Shown here: positions 17,042 through 26,019 of the stretch, piece after piece
Position numbering within the stretch: position 1 is the first letter of the stretch
How the letters are laid out: the number at the start of each line of letters is the position of its first letter
Assembly: GCF_003351105.1 (NCBI RefSeq)
Contig: NZ_NKRG01000001.1
Coordinates: 62,001 to 126,000 of the forward strand
DNA from: Thermosipho africanus Ob7
GTDB lineage: Bacteria; Thermotogota; Thermotogae; Thermotogales; Fervidobacteriaceae
Reading direction: 5' to 3'
DNA: 64,000 bases
Notes under the pieces: model-generated
What the model was told of the DNA's origin: nothing
What the model saw: only the letters and a program-made list of their open reading frames with translations
The model's database searches: none
Program-made: the position numbers and the translations under genes

Positions 17042-18436
17042 ATGAATAAAAAGGTATTGGTAATTGATGATAGTAAGTTGTGGAGAGAATTTTTAAAAAG
17101 AACAATTGAAGATTTTGGACACACAGTGGAAGTTGCAAGTGATGGTTTAGAAGGCATAAACAAATTTTTTGAGTTTATGCCTGAGATAGTTATAACTGAC
17201 TATATAATGCCTAATATGAATGGAGTGCATTTGACTAGATTTATAAGATCATATCCTCAATTTAAAAATGTTGGGATAGCTATTTTAACTGCTGAAAATG
17301 AATCTATAAATCCATTTTGGGCAAAAGAAAGTGGCGCAAATTTATTTTTGCAAAAGAATTTAGACAGAGAGAAAATTATTGAAAGACTAAAAAAGTTTTG
17401 TGAAAGAGATTATACGATTGAATGGTCTATGGAATTTTATAAAGTTAGAAAAGAGCCATATGGAGAATTAGTAGATGTTCTTGAAGAAAGACTCAGGAAT
17501 GAAATTATAACCTCGAAAATATTTAGTATGCTTCAGTACATTGAAGATGAAGAGTATCTTTTAAATAATTTCTTTAATATGAGTATAAGTTTTTTTGAAC
17601 CAAGATCAATTCACGTTCTTTTAATAACTTTATCAGAAGGACGTATATACAGCTATTCAAGAGATAATGAAAAATTTTCTCTTGAAAATGTTAAAGAAAA
17701 ACTTTTTGAGAATTTAAAAAGGCCAGTGACTCCATCAAATTGGAAATATGTTGGTAATTTTTCAAAAAATGGAAGAAATTTAAATAACATAAAAAGTTTT
17801 GTTTTGGAACATAGTGGTGTTGAACAAGGGGTAATATTATTTGAAGATGTTGAAAGAGAAAATGATTTCAAAAAAAATTTAAATGTTGCATTAGAACCTT
17901 TAGGATTGATTTCGAAAATTTTAAACGATTTTTCGGATTTTAAAATTAAAGTTGAAATTGATAGTTTAACACAAGTCTATAATAAACAATTTATTACTTC
18001 AAAGTTGAATGAACTTTTGAAATTGCATAGGAGGCAAAAATTACCACTTTCAATTGCAATGATTGATATAGATGATTTTAAGAAAGTTAATGATACTTAT
18101 GGTCATATAAAGGGCGACAAAGTATTGAAACAATTTTCTAAATTAATTAAAGAAGGACTCCGTGAAAGCGATTATTTGGGAAGATATGGCGGAGAAGAAT
18201 TTTTAGTTATATTTCCTGCAACAAACTGCTTTGATGCAAAAAAGGTTATGGAAAGAATTTTGGATAAAGTTAACAAGTATAACTGGAAAGAAGAGCTTGG
18301 AATAGAAAAAGTTACATTTAGTGCAGGTGTTTGTTGTGACATTTCAAAAACAGTACTTGATCTAATAAATATGGCTGATGAAAAACTTTATAGGGCAAAG
18401 AGAAATGGTAAAAATCAAGTAGTCGGAGGTGAGTAG
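17042..18436 (+). CDS. Response regulator with GGDEF diguanylate cyclase output
   Basis: 464 residues. N-terminal receiver domain with VLVIDDSK (acidic pair), phosphoacceptor Asp in IVITDYIMP near residue 53 and Lys in FLQKNLD near 106. A middle region of about 180 residues has no clear family. The C-terminal GGDEF domain has RYGGEEFLVIF near 383 and RESD five residues before it, which fits the RxxD product-inhibition site. It should make c-di-GMP from two GTP in a phosphorylation-dependent way. No histidine kinase gene is adjacent. The stop overlaps the start region of rseP. Confidence 0.9.
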   Translation: MNKKVLVIDDSKLWREFLKRTIEDFGHTVEVASDGLEGINKFFEFMPEIVITDYIMPNMNGVHLTRFIRSYPQFKNVGIAILTAENESINPFWAKESGANLFLQKNLDREKIIERLKKFCERDYTIEWSMEFYKVRKEPYGELVDVLEERLRNEIITSKIFSMLQYIEDEEYLLNNFFNMSISFFEPRSIHVLLITLSEGRIYSYSRDNEKFSLENVKEKLFENLKRPVTPSNWKYVGNFSKNGRNLNNIKSFVLEHSGVEQGVILFEDVERENDFKKNLNVALEPLGLISKILNDFSDFKIKVEIDSLTQVYNKQFITSKLNELLKLHRRQKLPLSIAMIDIDDFKKVNDTYGHIKGDKVLKQFSKLIKEGLRESDYLGRYGGEEFLVIFPATNCFDAKKVMERILDKVNKYNWKEELGIEKVTFSAGVCCDISKTVLDLINMADEKLYRAKRNGKNQVVGGE

Positions 18437-19919
18437 TATTTTTATAACCATTATTTCATTCATTTTGGTTTTCATGTTTGTAGTTATAGTTCATGAGTTT
18501 GGACATTTTTTGTTTGCAAAGATTTTTAAGGTGTCGGTTCTTGAATTTTCAATTGGTTTTGGACCTGCTATTTTTAAGAAAAAGTTCGGAGAAACTGTCT
18601 GGAAGATAAATATAATTCCCTTTGGTGGATACGTTAGATTAAAGGGTGAGGATTTTGATGAAAGTGAAGAAGATGGACTTTATGCAAAACCATCATGGCA
18701 AAGGTTATTAATAGCATTTGCTGGACCTTTATTCTCTGTTTTAGCTGCATATATACTTTTCATACCTATAGTATTAAATTGGGGTGTTCCTGCTGTAACA
18801 ATTGGGAAGGTAATAGAAAATTCACCTGCTCAAGAGTATGGCCTTCAACCCGGGGATGTTATTTACAAAATCAATGGTAAAAGAATATTCGATTCTTACG
18901 AAGTCACAAATACAGTATCAAAGGGAAAAGTTGTAAAGATGGAAATTTTAAGAAATGGAGAAATTATTAAAAAAGAAATTCCTCCTAGAATTTCTCCACC
19001 TGAATACATTTTTTTGTTAGATGATGTAAAAGGAGATATAAATGGGGAAATAGTAAAAATAAATGGTTATAAAGTTGGAGTTGATTTGAAACTTGAAAGT
19101 GGTACTTTTGTAGAGCTTGAAGATGAGTTCGGCAATACAATTTCTGGTGTATTAGTTCAATATTCTTATGTTCCTGAAAGACCAACAATTGGTTTTTATT
19201 ATGCTGGTTTTAAGCCGGTAGTTGAAAAAGATATGCATCCGTTTAAAAAAGGAGATATTATTTTAAAAGTTAATAATAGAGAAATTGATGATTATATTTC
19301 TCTTGTTAATGTTATAACCGCCATGAAACTTTCAGAAAATCAAGTGTATATAGACATCTGGGGGCAGCAGATAAGAGAAAAAATTGTACCTTTAGGTAAT
19401 GATTTGAATGTGCTTGTATCAAGAAATGGGGAAGAAATTTCTTTGAATTTAAACAAAAAAGAGTTTTTGAATATAATTTCATCACCTGGATTTTTCAAGC
19501 AAGAAAGTTATGTTATTAAACCAAAGAACTTTTTTGATGCAATCTCACTTGCAGTTGCAAGATGTAATTCAGCTGCAATATCTATATGGAAGGCATTTGG
19601 AAAATTGTTTACAACTGGGCAAGGTGTAGAACAAGTAGCAGGGCCTGTAGGTATTGCGGTTATAGTTGGTGAAGCTGCCAAAGCTGGATGGGAAACTATT
19701 TTAACGGTTGTAGCTTTGTTTACCCTTAACCTGGGAATATTTAATTTATTACCTCTTCCTGCACTTGATGGTGGAAGGATAGTGTTTTCTCTGATTGAAA
19801 TTATTTCTAGGAAAAAAGTGAATAGAAAGGTTGAAGCAATAGTTCATACTATAGGATTCTTTATATTGATGGCTTTAGCATTTTATTTTATGTTTGCTGA
19901 TTTTAGCAGGTTCTTTTAA
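18429..19919 (+). CDS. rseP: Site-2 intramembrane zinc metalloprotease RseP (M50)
   Basis: About 494-497 residues. Cleaves membrane-embedded substrates such as anti-sigma factors. Seen: first membrane segment with the zinc motif HEFGH near residue 22, a second segment near 90-108, two PDZ-like regions (ENSPAQEYGLQPGDVIYKING near 130 and a second near 270), and the third zinc-ligand motif LPALDGGRIV near 443. The coordinate uses GTG 18429, which is inside the Shine-Dalgarno. GGAGG at 18425-18429 is 8 bases from an in-frame ATT at 18438, the better-placed codon, and no ATG/GTG/TTG lies at suitable distance. It overlaps the diguanylate cyclase gene and ends at a terminator. Confidence 0.93.
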   Translation: MSSIFITIISFILVFMFVVIVHEFGHFLFAKIFKVSVLEFSIGFGPAIFKKKFGETVWKINIIPFGGYVRLKGEDFDESEEDGLYAKPSWQRLLIAFAGPLFSVLAAYILFIPIVLNWGVPAVTIGKVIENSPAQEYGLQPGDVIYKINGKRIFDSYEVTNTVSKGKVVKMEILRNGEIIKKEIPPRISPPEYIFLLDDVKGDINGEIVKINGYKVGVDLKLESGTFVELEDEFGNTISGVLVQYSYVPERPTIGFYYAGFKPVVEKDMHPFKKGDIILKVNNREIDDYISLVNVITAMKLSENQVYIDIWGQQIREKIVPLGNDLNVLVSRNGEEISLNLNKKEFLNIISSPGFFKQESYVIKPKNFFDAISLAVARCNSAAISIWKAFGKLFTTGQGVEQVAGPVGIAVIVGEAAKAGWETILTVVALFTLNLGIFNLLPLPALDGGRIVFSLIEIISRKKVNRKVEAIVHTIGFFILMALAFYFMFADFSRFF

Positions 19920-19948
19920 AAAAATGAGCGGCTAAGCCGCTCATTTTT
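19920..19948. terminator. Bidirectional terminator between rseP and the 19947 gene
   Basis: A 13-bp perfect stem (AAAAATGAGCGGC 19920-19932, GCCGCTCATTTTT 19936-19948) has a TAA loop. It carries T runs on both strands and touches the stops of both convergent genes. Confidence 0.92.
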
Positions 19949-20300
19949 ATTTCTTTAGATTAAAGTAGTCAGTATTTTCGTCATGTTCGATCTTTAGATA
20001 TCTATTTTTTGCAGCTTCAAAAATTCTTTCAATAATTGCATGTAAGTCACTATCTTTGAATTTTTCCAACTTTTCTTCCAATTTTTTAGAGAATTCGTAA
20101 TGCTCACCTTCAAATTTTATATCTTCTTGTGAAAATTCATTAAATTCAGGATCGATAGAAGAAAGTAATTCCAATAATGTGTTAATAAATACTTCTCTAA
20201 CATCTGATTTTCTTTTGGCATTGGCTAATTTTTCACGATATGAAGGTTCAATTTCATGTTCATACTTTACAAATGAGATGATCTTTTTGCCTTTTTCCAT
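19947..20300 (-). CDS. Small charged protein of unknown function
   Basis: 117 residues, no signal peptide or membrane segment, strongly charged (Glu/Lys) and mostly helical in appearance. I do not recognise a family. It starts with ATG 20300 behind GGGGG at 5-base spacing and lies 12 bases after rsmE, so it is probably co-transcribed with it. The stop abuts the shared terminator. The size and position suggest a conserved accessory protein rather than a spurious frame, but no function can be given. Confidence 0.65.
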   Translation of the reverse strand: MEKGKKIISFVKYEHEIEPSYREKLANAKRKSDVREVFINTLLELLSSIDPEFNEFSQEDIKFEGEHYEFSKKLEEKLEKFKDSDLHAIIERIFEAAKNRYLKIEHDENTDYFNLKK

Positions 20301-20312
20301 ATAATCCCCCCT

Positions 20313-20993
20313 TTAAATTTTGTTGAGTACAATTGCAAAATAGCTCAAAGCAACAAATGCTGCAGTTTCAAAACGTAAAATTTTATTTCCCAAACGTATT
20401 GCATTAAAATTTGAAAACAGAAAGTCTAGTTCTTCTTTTGAAAAACCGCCTTCTGGGCCAACTATTATTGAAACATCGCCATCAATATTGGCTGGTAATT
20501 TTTGACCGTTAAAATCTAGAAAATAGGTGTTTTTGGTTGCGTAGTTTTTAATGCCTTTAAAAGTAATAAAATCTACATTTGGAAAATGAAACCTCACACA
20601 TTGTTTTGCACTGTCTCTAATGACCATATTTATTTTTTCTACTTTATCTTTGTAATCTCTATTAGAAAAAGCAGTTTTTGTTATATAAATATTATCCACA
20701 CCAAGTTCTACAGATTTTTCAATGAGCCATCTAAGGCGTTCCCATCTTGAAGCCGGTGCAAAAAGGGCTAGAAAAGTTTTTTCGTTGTTTTCTATATATT
20801 TAGACTCGAGGATCTCTCCAAAAGATTTCTTTTTTCCAATTTGTGCTATTTTTACTTTGTAGTAGTATCCTTTTCCGTCTGTACATTCAATAATATCATT
20901 TTCTTTTTTCCTAACTGTTTTAAAATGAACAGTTTCATGCTCATCGAAAATTAGATTATTATCTTCTTTTATTCCAAAAAAAAGATTTGGCAC
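20313..20993 (-). CDS. rsmE: 16S rRNA (uracil-1498-N3)-methyltransferase RsmE
   Basis: About 226 residues, SPOUT family. Methylates U1498 of 16S rRNA with SAM. Seen: N-terminal PUA-like region with ETVHFKTVRKKEND, SRWERLRWLIEKSVELGV near 85, and the knot motifs IIVGPEGGFSKEEL near 178 and IRLGNKILRFETAAFVALSYF at the end. An upstream GTG at 21002 is the end of the Shine-Dalgarno; GAGG (21005-21002) is 8 bases from GTG 20993, which was chosen. It leads the 19947 gene and diverges from leuS. Confidence 0.94.
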   Translation of the reverse strand: MPNLFFGIKEDNNLIFDEHETVHFKTVRKKENDIIECTDGKGYYYKVKIAQIGKKKSFGEILESKYIENNEKTFLALFAPASRWERLRWLIEKSVELGVDNIYITKTAFSNRDYKDKVEKINMVIRDSAKQCVRFHFPNVDFITFKGIKNYATKNTYFLDFNGQKLPANIDGDVSIIVGPEGGFSKEELDFLFSNFNAIRLGNKILRFETAAFVALSYFAIVLNKI

Positions 20994-21010
20994 TTTTATC
21001 ACCTCAATCA

Positions 21011-21056
21011 GATTATACTACATTATTTGTTAACTATTACTATTTGTAGTATAATC
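21011..21056. promoter_or_regulatory. Divergent promoter region rsmE/leuS with 10-bp inverted repeat
   Basis: The leuS promoter is TTGTTA (21027-21032), 17 bases, TATAAT (21050-21055). Its -10 lies in a perfect inverted repeat: GATTATACTA at 21011-21020 and TAGTATAATC at 21047-21056. The left arm puts a matching TATAAT on the minus strand for rsmE, though its -35 is poor. The symmetry may simply reflect two back-to-back -10 boxes. Confidence 0.6.
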
Positions 21057-21090
21057 TTAATAAAACAAGATTAAGTAAGGAGGGATTTGT

Positions 21091-23568
21091 GTGAAAGAAT
21101 ATATTCCAGGTCAGATAGAAAAAAAGTGGCAAAAAGTATGGGAAGAGGAAAAAGTATTTGAAACACCACAATATTCTGAGAAACCAAAATTTTATGATCT
21201 AGTAATGTTTCCATACCCTTCAGGGACATTACATGTTGGCCACGTGAAGAATTACGTTATTGGAGATATAGTTGCAAGGTATAAAAGAATGAAAGGTTAT
21301 AATGTTTTACATCCATTTGGTTACGATGCATTTGGTCTTCCTGCTGAAAATGCTGCTATTAAAAATAAAATTCATCCCGAGGTTTGGACTTTTAAAAATA
21401 TAGAAACAATTAGAAACCAAATTAAAAAGATAGGAATAAGTTATGATTGGAAAAGGGAAATTGCAACATGTACAGAAGATTATTACAAATGGACTCAATG
21501 GTTGTTTGTCAAAATGTATGAAAAAGGACTTGCATATAAGAAGAAAGCAGCTGTTAATTGGTGTCCAAGCTGTCAAACAGTACTTGCAAACGAGCAAGTT
21601 GTTGACGGCAAATGTGAAAGGTGTGGTACAGAAGTTACTTTAAAACATCTTGAGCAATGGTATTTTAAGATAACTGATTATGCTGAAAGGCTTTTAAATG
21701 ATTTAGAAAAGCTAGAAGGTTGGCCTGAGAATGTAAAAACAATGCAAAAAAATTGGATAGGAAAAAGCACAGGTGCAGAAATTGATTTTAAAGTTGATGG
21801 TCTTGATATGAACATTAGAGTATTCACTACAAGGCCTGATACAATCTGGGGAGTAACCTTTATGGCTATTGCTCCAGAGTCACCTCTTGTTGAAACGCTT
21901 GTAACTGAAGATAGAAAGGAAGAATTAGAAGAATTTTTGAAAAAGGTTTCTTTGGAAGATAGGTTTAAAAGAACAAGCTTGGAAGCCGAAAAGGAAGGAT
22001 TTTTCTTGGGGAGATATGCTATTAATCCTGTTACTGGAGAAAAAATTCCTATTTACGTTGCAAATTATATATTGTATGAATATGGAACAGGTGCAATTAT
22101 GGCAGTTCCTGCACACGATCAAAGAGACTTTGATTTTGCAAAAAAATACAATATACCAATAAGACTTGTTATTGACAATCCTGAAAGTCCAATAGATGTA
22201 GAAAAAATGGAAAAAGCATACGAAGATGAAGGTATAATGGTAAATTCTGGACCATTTAATGGCATTTCAAGCAAAGAAGCAATTGAAAAAATAATAGATT
22301 ATCTCGAGGAAAAAAATATTGGAAAAAGAAGTGTTCAATATAAATTGAGAGATTGGCTTATCTCAAGACAAAGATATTGGGGAGCACCTATTCCAGTTGT
22401 TTATTGTGAAAAATGTGGTACGGTAGCTGTTCCGGAAGAACAACTTCCAGTGAAACTTCCAAAAGATGTTGAATTCTTACCAACTGGACAATCACCACTT
22501 TCATTGGATGAACAATTTTTGAATACATCATGTCCAAAATGTGGTGGCCCTGCAAGACGAGAAGCTGATACAATGGATACGTTTGTGGATAGTTCATGGT
22601 ATTATCTAAGATATGTAAATCCAAATCTTGAAGATAAACCATTTGAAAGTAAAGATGTTAACTATTGGCTGCCAGTTGATCAATACATAGGTGGTGTGGA
22701 ACATGCGGTTTTACACCTTTTATATTCAAGATTTATAACTAAAGTTTTGCATGATATGGGATATATTGATTTTGATGAGCCATTTACAAATTTGTTTACA
22801 CAAGGAATGATTTACAAAGATGGATGGAAGATGAGTAAATCTAAAGGAAATGTAGTATCTCCAGATGATATGATTGAAAAATATGGTGCAGATACACTCA
22901 GAACATACATATTATTTATGGCTCCACCAGAAAAAGATGCAGAATGGAGCGATGCAGGAATAGAAGGTGTTCATAGATTTTTAAAGAGACTTTGGAATAA
23001 TATTTATTCTGTGCTTGAAAAAATTAAAAATGTTAGTGCAGAAAAAATAGAATTAAAAAATAAGTTAGAAAAAGATTTAAGAAGGAAATTACATCAGTCG
23101 ATTAAAAAAATAACGGAAGATATAGAAGGTGGATTTAAATTCAATACTGCAATTGCAGGATTAATGGAATTAAACAACAGTTTTTCAGATTATTTGAATA
23201 AGACTGAAGAAAAAGATTTAAATTTACCTCTTTTGAGGGAATTGGTTGAAAAACTTGCACTTATACTTTCGCCGTTTGCACCACACATGGCTGAGGAGAT
23301 TTGGCATGACTTAGGCAATGATACATTAATTGTAAATGAAGAATGGCCAAAGTATGATGAAAAGGCTTTGGAAGTTGATGAAGTAACTGTAATAATACAA
23401 ATAAATGGTAAAGTTAGAGGAAAAATAAACGTTGATGTCAATGCAGATGAAGAGACAGTAAAAAAGATTGCTTTTGAAGAGCCTAAGGTATCTTCATATA
23501 TAGAAGGAAAAGAAATAGTAAAGGTTATTTATGTAAAGAATAAGCTGCTTAATATCGTTGTAAAATGA
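21091..23568 (+). CDS. leuS: Leucyl-tRNA synthetase
   Basis: 825 residues, class Ia. Charges tRNA-Leu. Seen: PYPSGTLHVGHVKNY near residues 42-56 (HIGH motif), zinc-like CPSCQTVLANEQVV...CERCG near 157-177, the editing domain with TTRPDTIWGVTFMA near 248, a second cysteine cluster (CEKCG and CPKCGGP) at 433-490, KMSKSKGNVVSPDDM near 580, and the C-terminal VTVIIQINGKVRGKI domain. The GTG start has AGGAGG 7 bases upstream. The foldase gene begins 12 bases later. Confidence 0.98.
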   Translation: MKEYIPGQIEKKWQKVWEEEKVFETPQYSEKPKFYDLVMFPYPSGTLHVGHVKNYVIGDIVARYKRMKGYNVLHPFGYDAFGLPAENAAIKNKIHPEVWTFKNIETIRNQIKKIGISYDWKREIATCTEDYYKWTQWLFVKMYEKGLAYKKKAAVNWCPSCQTVLANEQVVDGKCERCGTEVTLKHLEQWYFKITDYAERLLNDLEKLEGWPENVKTMQKNWIGKSTGAEIDFKVDGLDMNIRVFTTRPDTIWGVTFMAIAPESPLVETLVTEDRKEELEEFLKKVSLEDRFKRTSLEAEKEGFFLGRYAINPVTGEKIPIYVANYILYEYGTGAIMAVPAHDQRDFDFAKKYNIPIRLVIDNPESPIDVEKMEKAYEDEGIMVNSGPFNGISSKEAIEKIIDYLEEKNIGKRSVQYKLRDWLISRQRYWGAPIPVVYCEKCGTVAVPEEQLPVKLPKDVEFLPTGQSPLSLDEQFLNTSCPKCGGPARREADTMDTFVDSSWYYLRYVNPNLEDKPFESKDVNYWLPVDQYIGGVEHAVLHLLYSRFITKVLHDMGYIDFDEPFTNLFTQGMIYKDGWKMSKSKGNVVSPDDMIEKYGADTLRTYILFMAPPEKDAEWSDAGIEGVHRFLKRLWNNIYSVLEKIKNVSAEKIELKNKLEKDLRRKLHQSIKKITEDIEGGFKFNTAIAGLMELNNSFSDYLNKTEEKDLNLPLLRELVEKLALILSPFAPHMAEEIWHDLGNDTLIVNEEWPKYDEKALEVDEVTVIIQINGKVRGKINVDVNADEETVKKIAFEEPKVSSYIEGKEIVKVIYVKNKLLNIVVK

Positions 23569-23580
23569 GGAGGAGATTGT

Positions 23581-24582
23581 ATGAAACGTTTTTTGCTTTT
23601 ACTTTTGGTTGTTTTTTCAGTGGTGATTTTTTCCGAGGAACTTCCAGCAACATCAACTGTTGCAGTAGTAAACGGTGAGGCTATTACGCTTGAACAGCTA
23701 AATAGAGCTGCAGACGTGCAAAAACTTATGATCGGTATAAGTCAGGTGGACCAAACGTTTTTTAGTGTTTTATCGAACACCGAAGAGGGTGTAAAAGTAA
23801 TATTAAGATACAAAAGAGTAGTTTTAGATGATTTAGTAAATAAGTTGTTAATAGTACAGTTTGCTCAAAAGTATGGAGCAAGACCGACTGAGGAAGAAGT
23901 AAGAAATGTAGTTGATAAACAAATATCGGACTATTTAAACCAACAGGGAATTGATGAAAAAACATTTGATATGTATTTGCAGTATGCAAATATGGGAACT
24001 TTAGAAGATTTTAAAGAAAAGATGTATTTTGAAACTCTTGTTAATCTATCACTTGAAAGACTTTTCAATGTTGTTACAAAAGATGCAACAGTTTCTGATG
24101 AAGAATTGATGGATTATTATCAAAAACATATTGATGAGTATTCTACACCAACACAATATACTCTAAGCTTAATAGCTTTTGATAACGAAAAAGTTGCAAA
24201 TGCTGTAAAAACTAAGATAGTTTCTGGTGAAACGTTTGATAGTATTGCAAGTGAATATGGCATTTCTCAATTTAAATATGAAAATATAGCTGAGGATACT
24301 ACTTTCCCAGGTAAGTTATGGAACTATATAAAGAATGCACCTCAAGGCGCATTGTTGGGGCCAATAGATGTAGATGAAAAATATTACATCTTTAAAGTAG
24401 AAAATGTTGTTCCAATGCAATCTAAGAAATTTGATGAGGTAAGGGAAGAAATTTCAAATATGATTTTATCTGAAAAGAAGAAAAATATGTGGGCAAACTT
24501 TATTGACAGTGAATTTAGTAAATTTAAAAACGAAAGTACAGTCGAGGTTTATTATAAAGTGGATGTAGAACAGAATAATTAA
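23581..24582 (+). CDS. Exported SurA/PrsA-like peptidyl-prolyl isomerase (foldase)
   Basis: 333 residues with an N-terminal signal peptide (MKRFLLLLLVVFSVVIFS). The region VAVVNGEAITLEQLNRA near 28 is the SurA N-domain signature, followed by long helices with a RPTEEEVRNVVDKQISDYL stretch, then a parvulin-like PPIase domain (about 195-285: YTLSLIAFDNEKVANAVKTKI, GETFDSIASEYG, LLGPIDVDEKYYIFKV). It likely helps fold proteins in the periplasm, including the toga barrels. It is downstream of leuS on the same transcript and ends at a long terminator. Confidence 0.85.
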   Translation: MKRFLLLLLVVFSVVIFSEELPATSTVAVVNGEAITLEQLNRAADVQKLMIGISQVDQTFFSVLSNTEEGVKVILRYKRVVLDDLVNKLLIVQFAQKYGARPTEEEVRNVVDKQISDYLNQQGIDEKTFDMYLQYANMGTLEDFKEKMYFETLVNLSLERLFNVVTKDATVSDEELMDYYQKHIDEYSTPTQYTLSLIAFDNEKVANAVKTKIVSGETFDSIASEYGISQFKYENIAEDTTFPGKLWNYIKNAPQGALLGPIDVDEKYYIFKVENVVPMQSKKFDEVREEISNMILSEKKKNMWANFIDSEFSKFKNESTVEVYYKVDVEQNN

Positions 24583-24587
24583 TATCT

Positions 24588-24633
24588 AAAAAATAACCCC
24601 CAAGATGATTAAAATTCTTGGGGGTTATTTTTT
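24588..24633. terminator. Long bidirectional terminator between the foldase and alkaline phosphatase
   Basis: An 18-bp perfect stem (24588-24605 with 24616-24633, core AACCCCCAAGA / TCTTGGGGGTT) has a 10-base loop and six-base A and T flanks. It lies between two convergent genes, 5 bases from the plus-strand stop and 16 from the minus-strand stop. Confidence 0.93.
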
Positions 24634-24649
24634 ACCAAATGTTACTTAA

Positions 24650-25960
24650 TTAATGTCCACCTGATACTGGTAGTTTATAGGTAGGAAATGTAAGTGGGTA
24701 TCCCGCAAGTCTTGCAATAATTCTTGGTATTTCAGTGTTATCTATTAAACCTTTAAAGTTATCAGCGCCTTGTCCAAATGCGTATAGTGCAACAGGTGCG
24801 CCTGTGTGATCATATGTAGTCCAACCAAGGTGTGCCTTTTTACTTACTAATCTTCCTATTGCATTTGAAAATGCATAATATGAGTTTCCCTGTTCTTTTA
24901 CTAGAGAGTCAAAAAGCTCTAAGTCTTCATCGGTTAATTCTAATTGATAGTATTTTTTAATGAGCTCTTTTAATTTAATCTTGTCTTTATTTGACTCTTT
25001 TGATATAAAATCTGTGTTTTTACTAAATTTTCTTATCATTTCAACATCAAAATAATATCCACCACTTGAAAGGCCTAGGCCTCCAGTTTCGTGATCTGCG
25101 GTAACAATAATCAAGGTATCTGGGTTTTGTTTTAAAAATTCCATAGCAACTTTGAATGCTTCTTCAAATTCAATTATTTCTTTCCAAACGCCGTATGGAT
25201 CATTTCCATGTGCTTCCCAGTCTATTTGTGAGCCTTCTATCATTAAAAAGAAAGGTGAATTATCTTTTGACAGTATTTCAAGGGCTTTTTTTGTCATCTC
25301 AGAAAGTGTTGGTTCATTTACCCTATCAGTATACGCTGGTAAATGGCTTGAATTGAAAAGTCCTATTACTTTTTTTCCGTTGTAATTAAGTAGTTCTTCT
25401 TTTGTTGTAATATAATCAAATCCTTTTTCTTTTGCCAATTTAATTAGATCTTTTCCATCCTTTCTTTTTCCGCCAGTTGCTACAAAATGTCTCCAGCCGC
25501 CACCAAACGCAACTGTTATAGGGCTGTTAACTAATTGTTCTGCAAGAGTGTTTTCGTCACTTCTTGAATTTACATGACCGTACACTGCACCTGGAGTTGC
25601 GTGAGTGATTCTTGATGTTGCTATTATTCCAATTTTTACACCGTATTTTGCTGCAATCTCTGCAATTGTAGGAACAGTTGTACCATCTGGCAATATGCCG
25701 ATCATTCCATTGTTAGTTTTAAAACCAGTAAAAAGCGCAGTTCCAGCAGCTGCTGAATCCGTAACATTACTATTTGCAGAATGTGTAGTTACTAGTGCAA
25801 TATTTTGGGTTTTCATAAACTCTAGAAGTCTTCCTTCAAGATAGCTTGCAAGCATTACATGATTAATTCCCATACCATCCCCTATCATGTAGATAACGTT
25901 TTTTACAGAAAATGAAAATACAGAGACTAGTAAAAGCAATATAAGTAAAAGTTTTTTCAT
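24650..25960 (-). CDS. phoA: Exported alkaline phosphatase
   Basis: 436 residues with a signal peptide (MKKLLLILLLLVSVFSFS). Alkaline phosphatase superfamily, releasing phosphate from monoesters in the periplasm. Seen: metal ligand Asp in IYMIGDGMG near residue 27, nucleophile Ser in VTDSAAAGTA near 68, DWEAHGND near 242 and the TADHETGG zinc ligands near 288. It is monocistronic, with a promoter at 26020-26049 and an inverted repeat in its leader. The gene symbol is by family; regulation by phosphate is not shown here. Confidence 0.93.
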   Translation of the reverse strand: MKKLLLILLLLVSVFSFSVKNVIYMIGDGMGINHVMLASYLEGRLLEFMKTQNIALVTTHSANSNVTDSAAAGTALFTGFKTNNGMIGILPDGTTVPTIAEIAAKYGVKIGIIATSRITHATPGAVYGHVNSRSDENTLAEQLVNSPITVAFGGGWRHFVATGGKRKDGKDLIKLAKEKGFDYITTKEELLNYNGKKVIGLFNSSHLPAYTDRVNEPTLSEMTKKALEILSKDNSPFFLMIEGSQIDWEAHGNDPYGVWKEIIEFEEAFKVAMEFLKQNPDTLIIVTADHETGGLGLSSGGYYFDVEMIRKFSKNTDFISKESNKDKIKLKELIKKYYQLELTDEDLELFDSLVKEQGNSYYAFSNAIGRLVSKKAHLGWTTYDHTGAPVALYAFGQGADNFKGLIDNTEIPRIIARLAGYPLTFPTYKLPVSGGH

Positions 25961-25983
25961 AAGACTACCTCCCTTTCTTTTTT

Positions 25984-26003
25984 GGAGTCAAACAAATGAC
26001 TCC
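25984..26003. repeat. Inverted repeat in the alkaline phosphatase leader
   Basis: GGAGTCA (25984-25990) and TGACTCC (25997-26003) form perfect 7-bp arms around AACAAA, about 10-15 bases downstream of the expected transcript start of phoA and just before its ribosome site. On the minus strand it is followed by A residues, so it is not a terminator for that strand. It could be an operator or an RNA stability hairpin. Confidence 0.6.
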
Positions 26004-26019
26004 TATTTTGAGCCTTGAT

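Noticed and set aside
2131-24633. Terminator hairpins as members of a repeat family
   Set aside because: The stems at 2131, 3056, 9289, 19920 and 24588 have unrelated sequences; the shared TAA-type loops in two of them are too short to matter.
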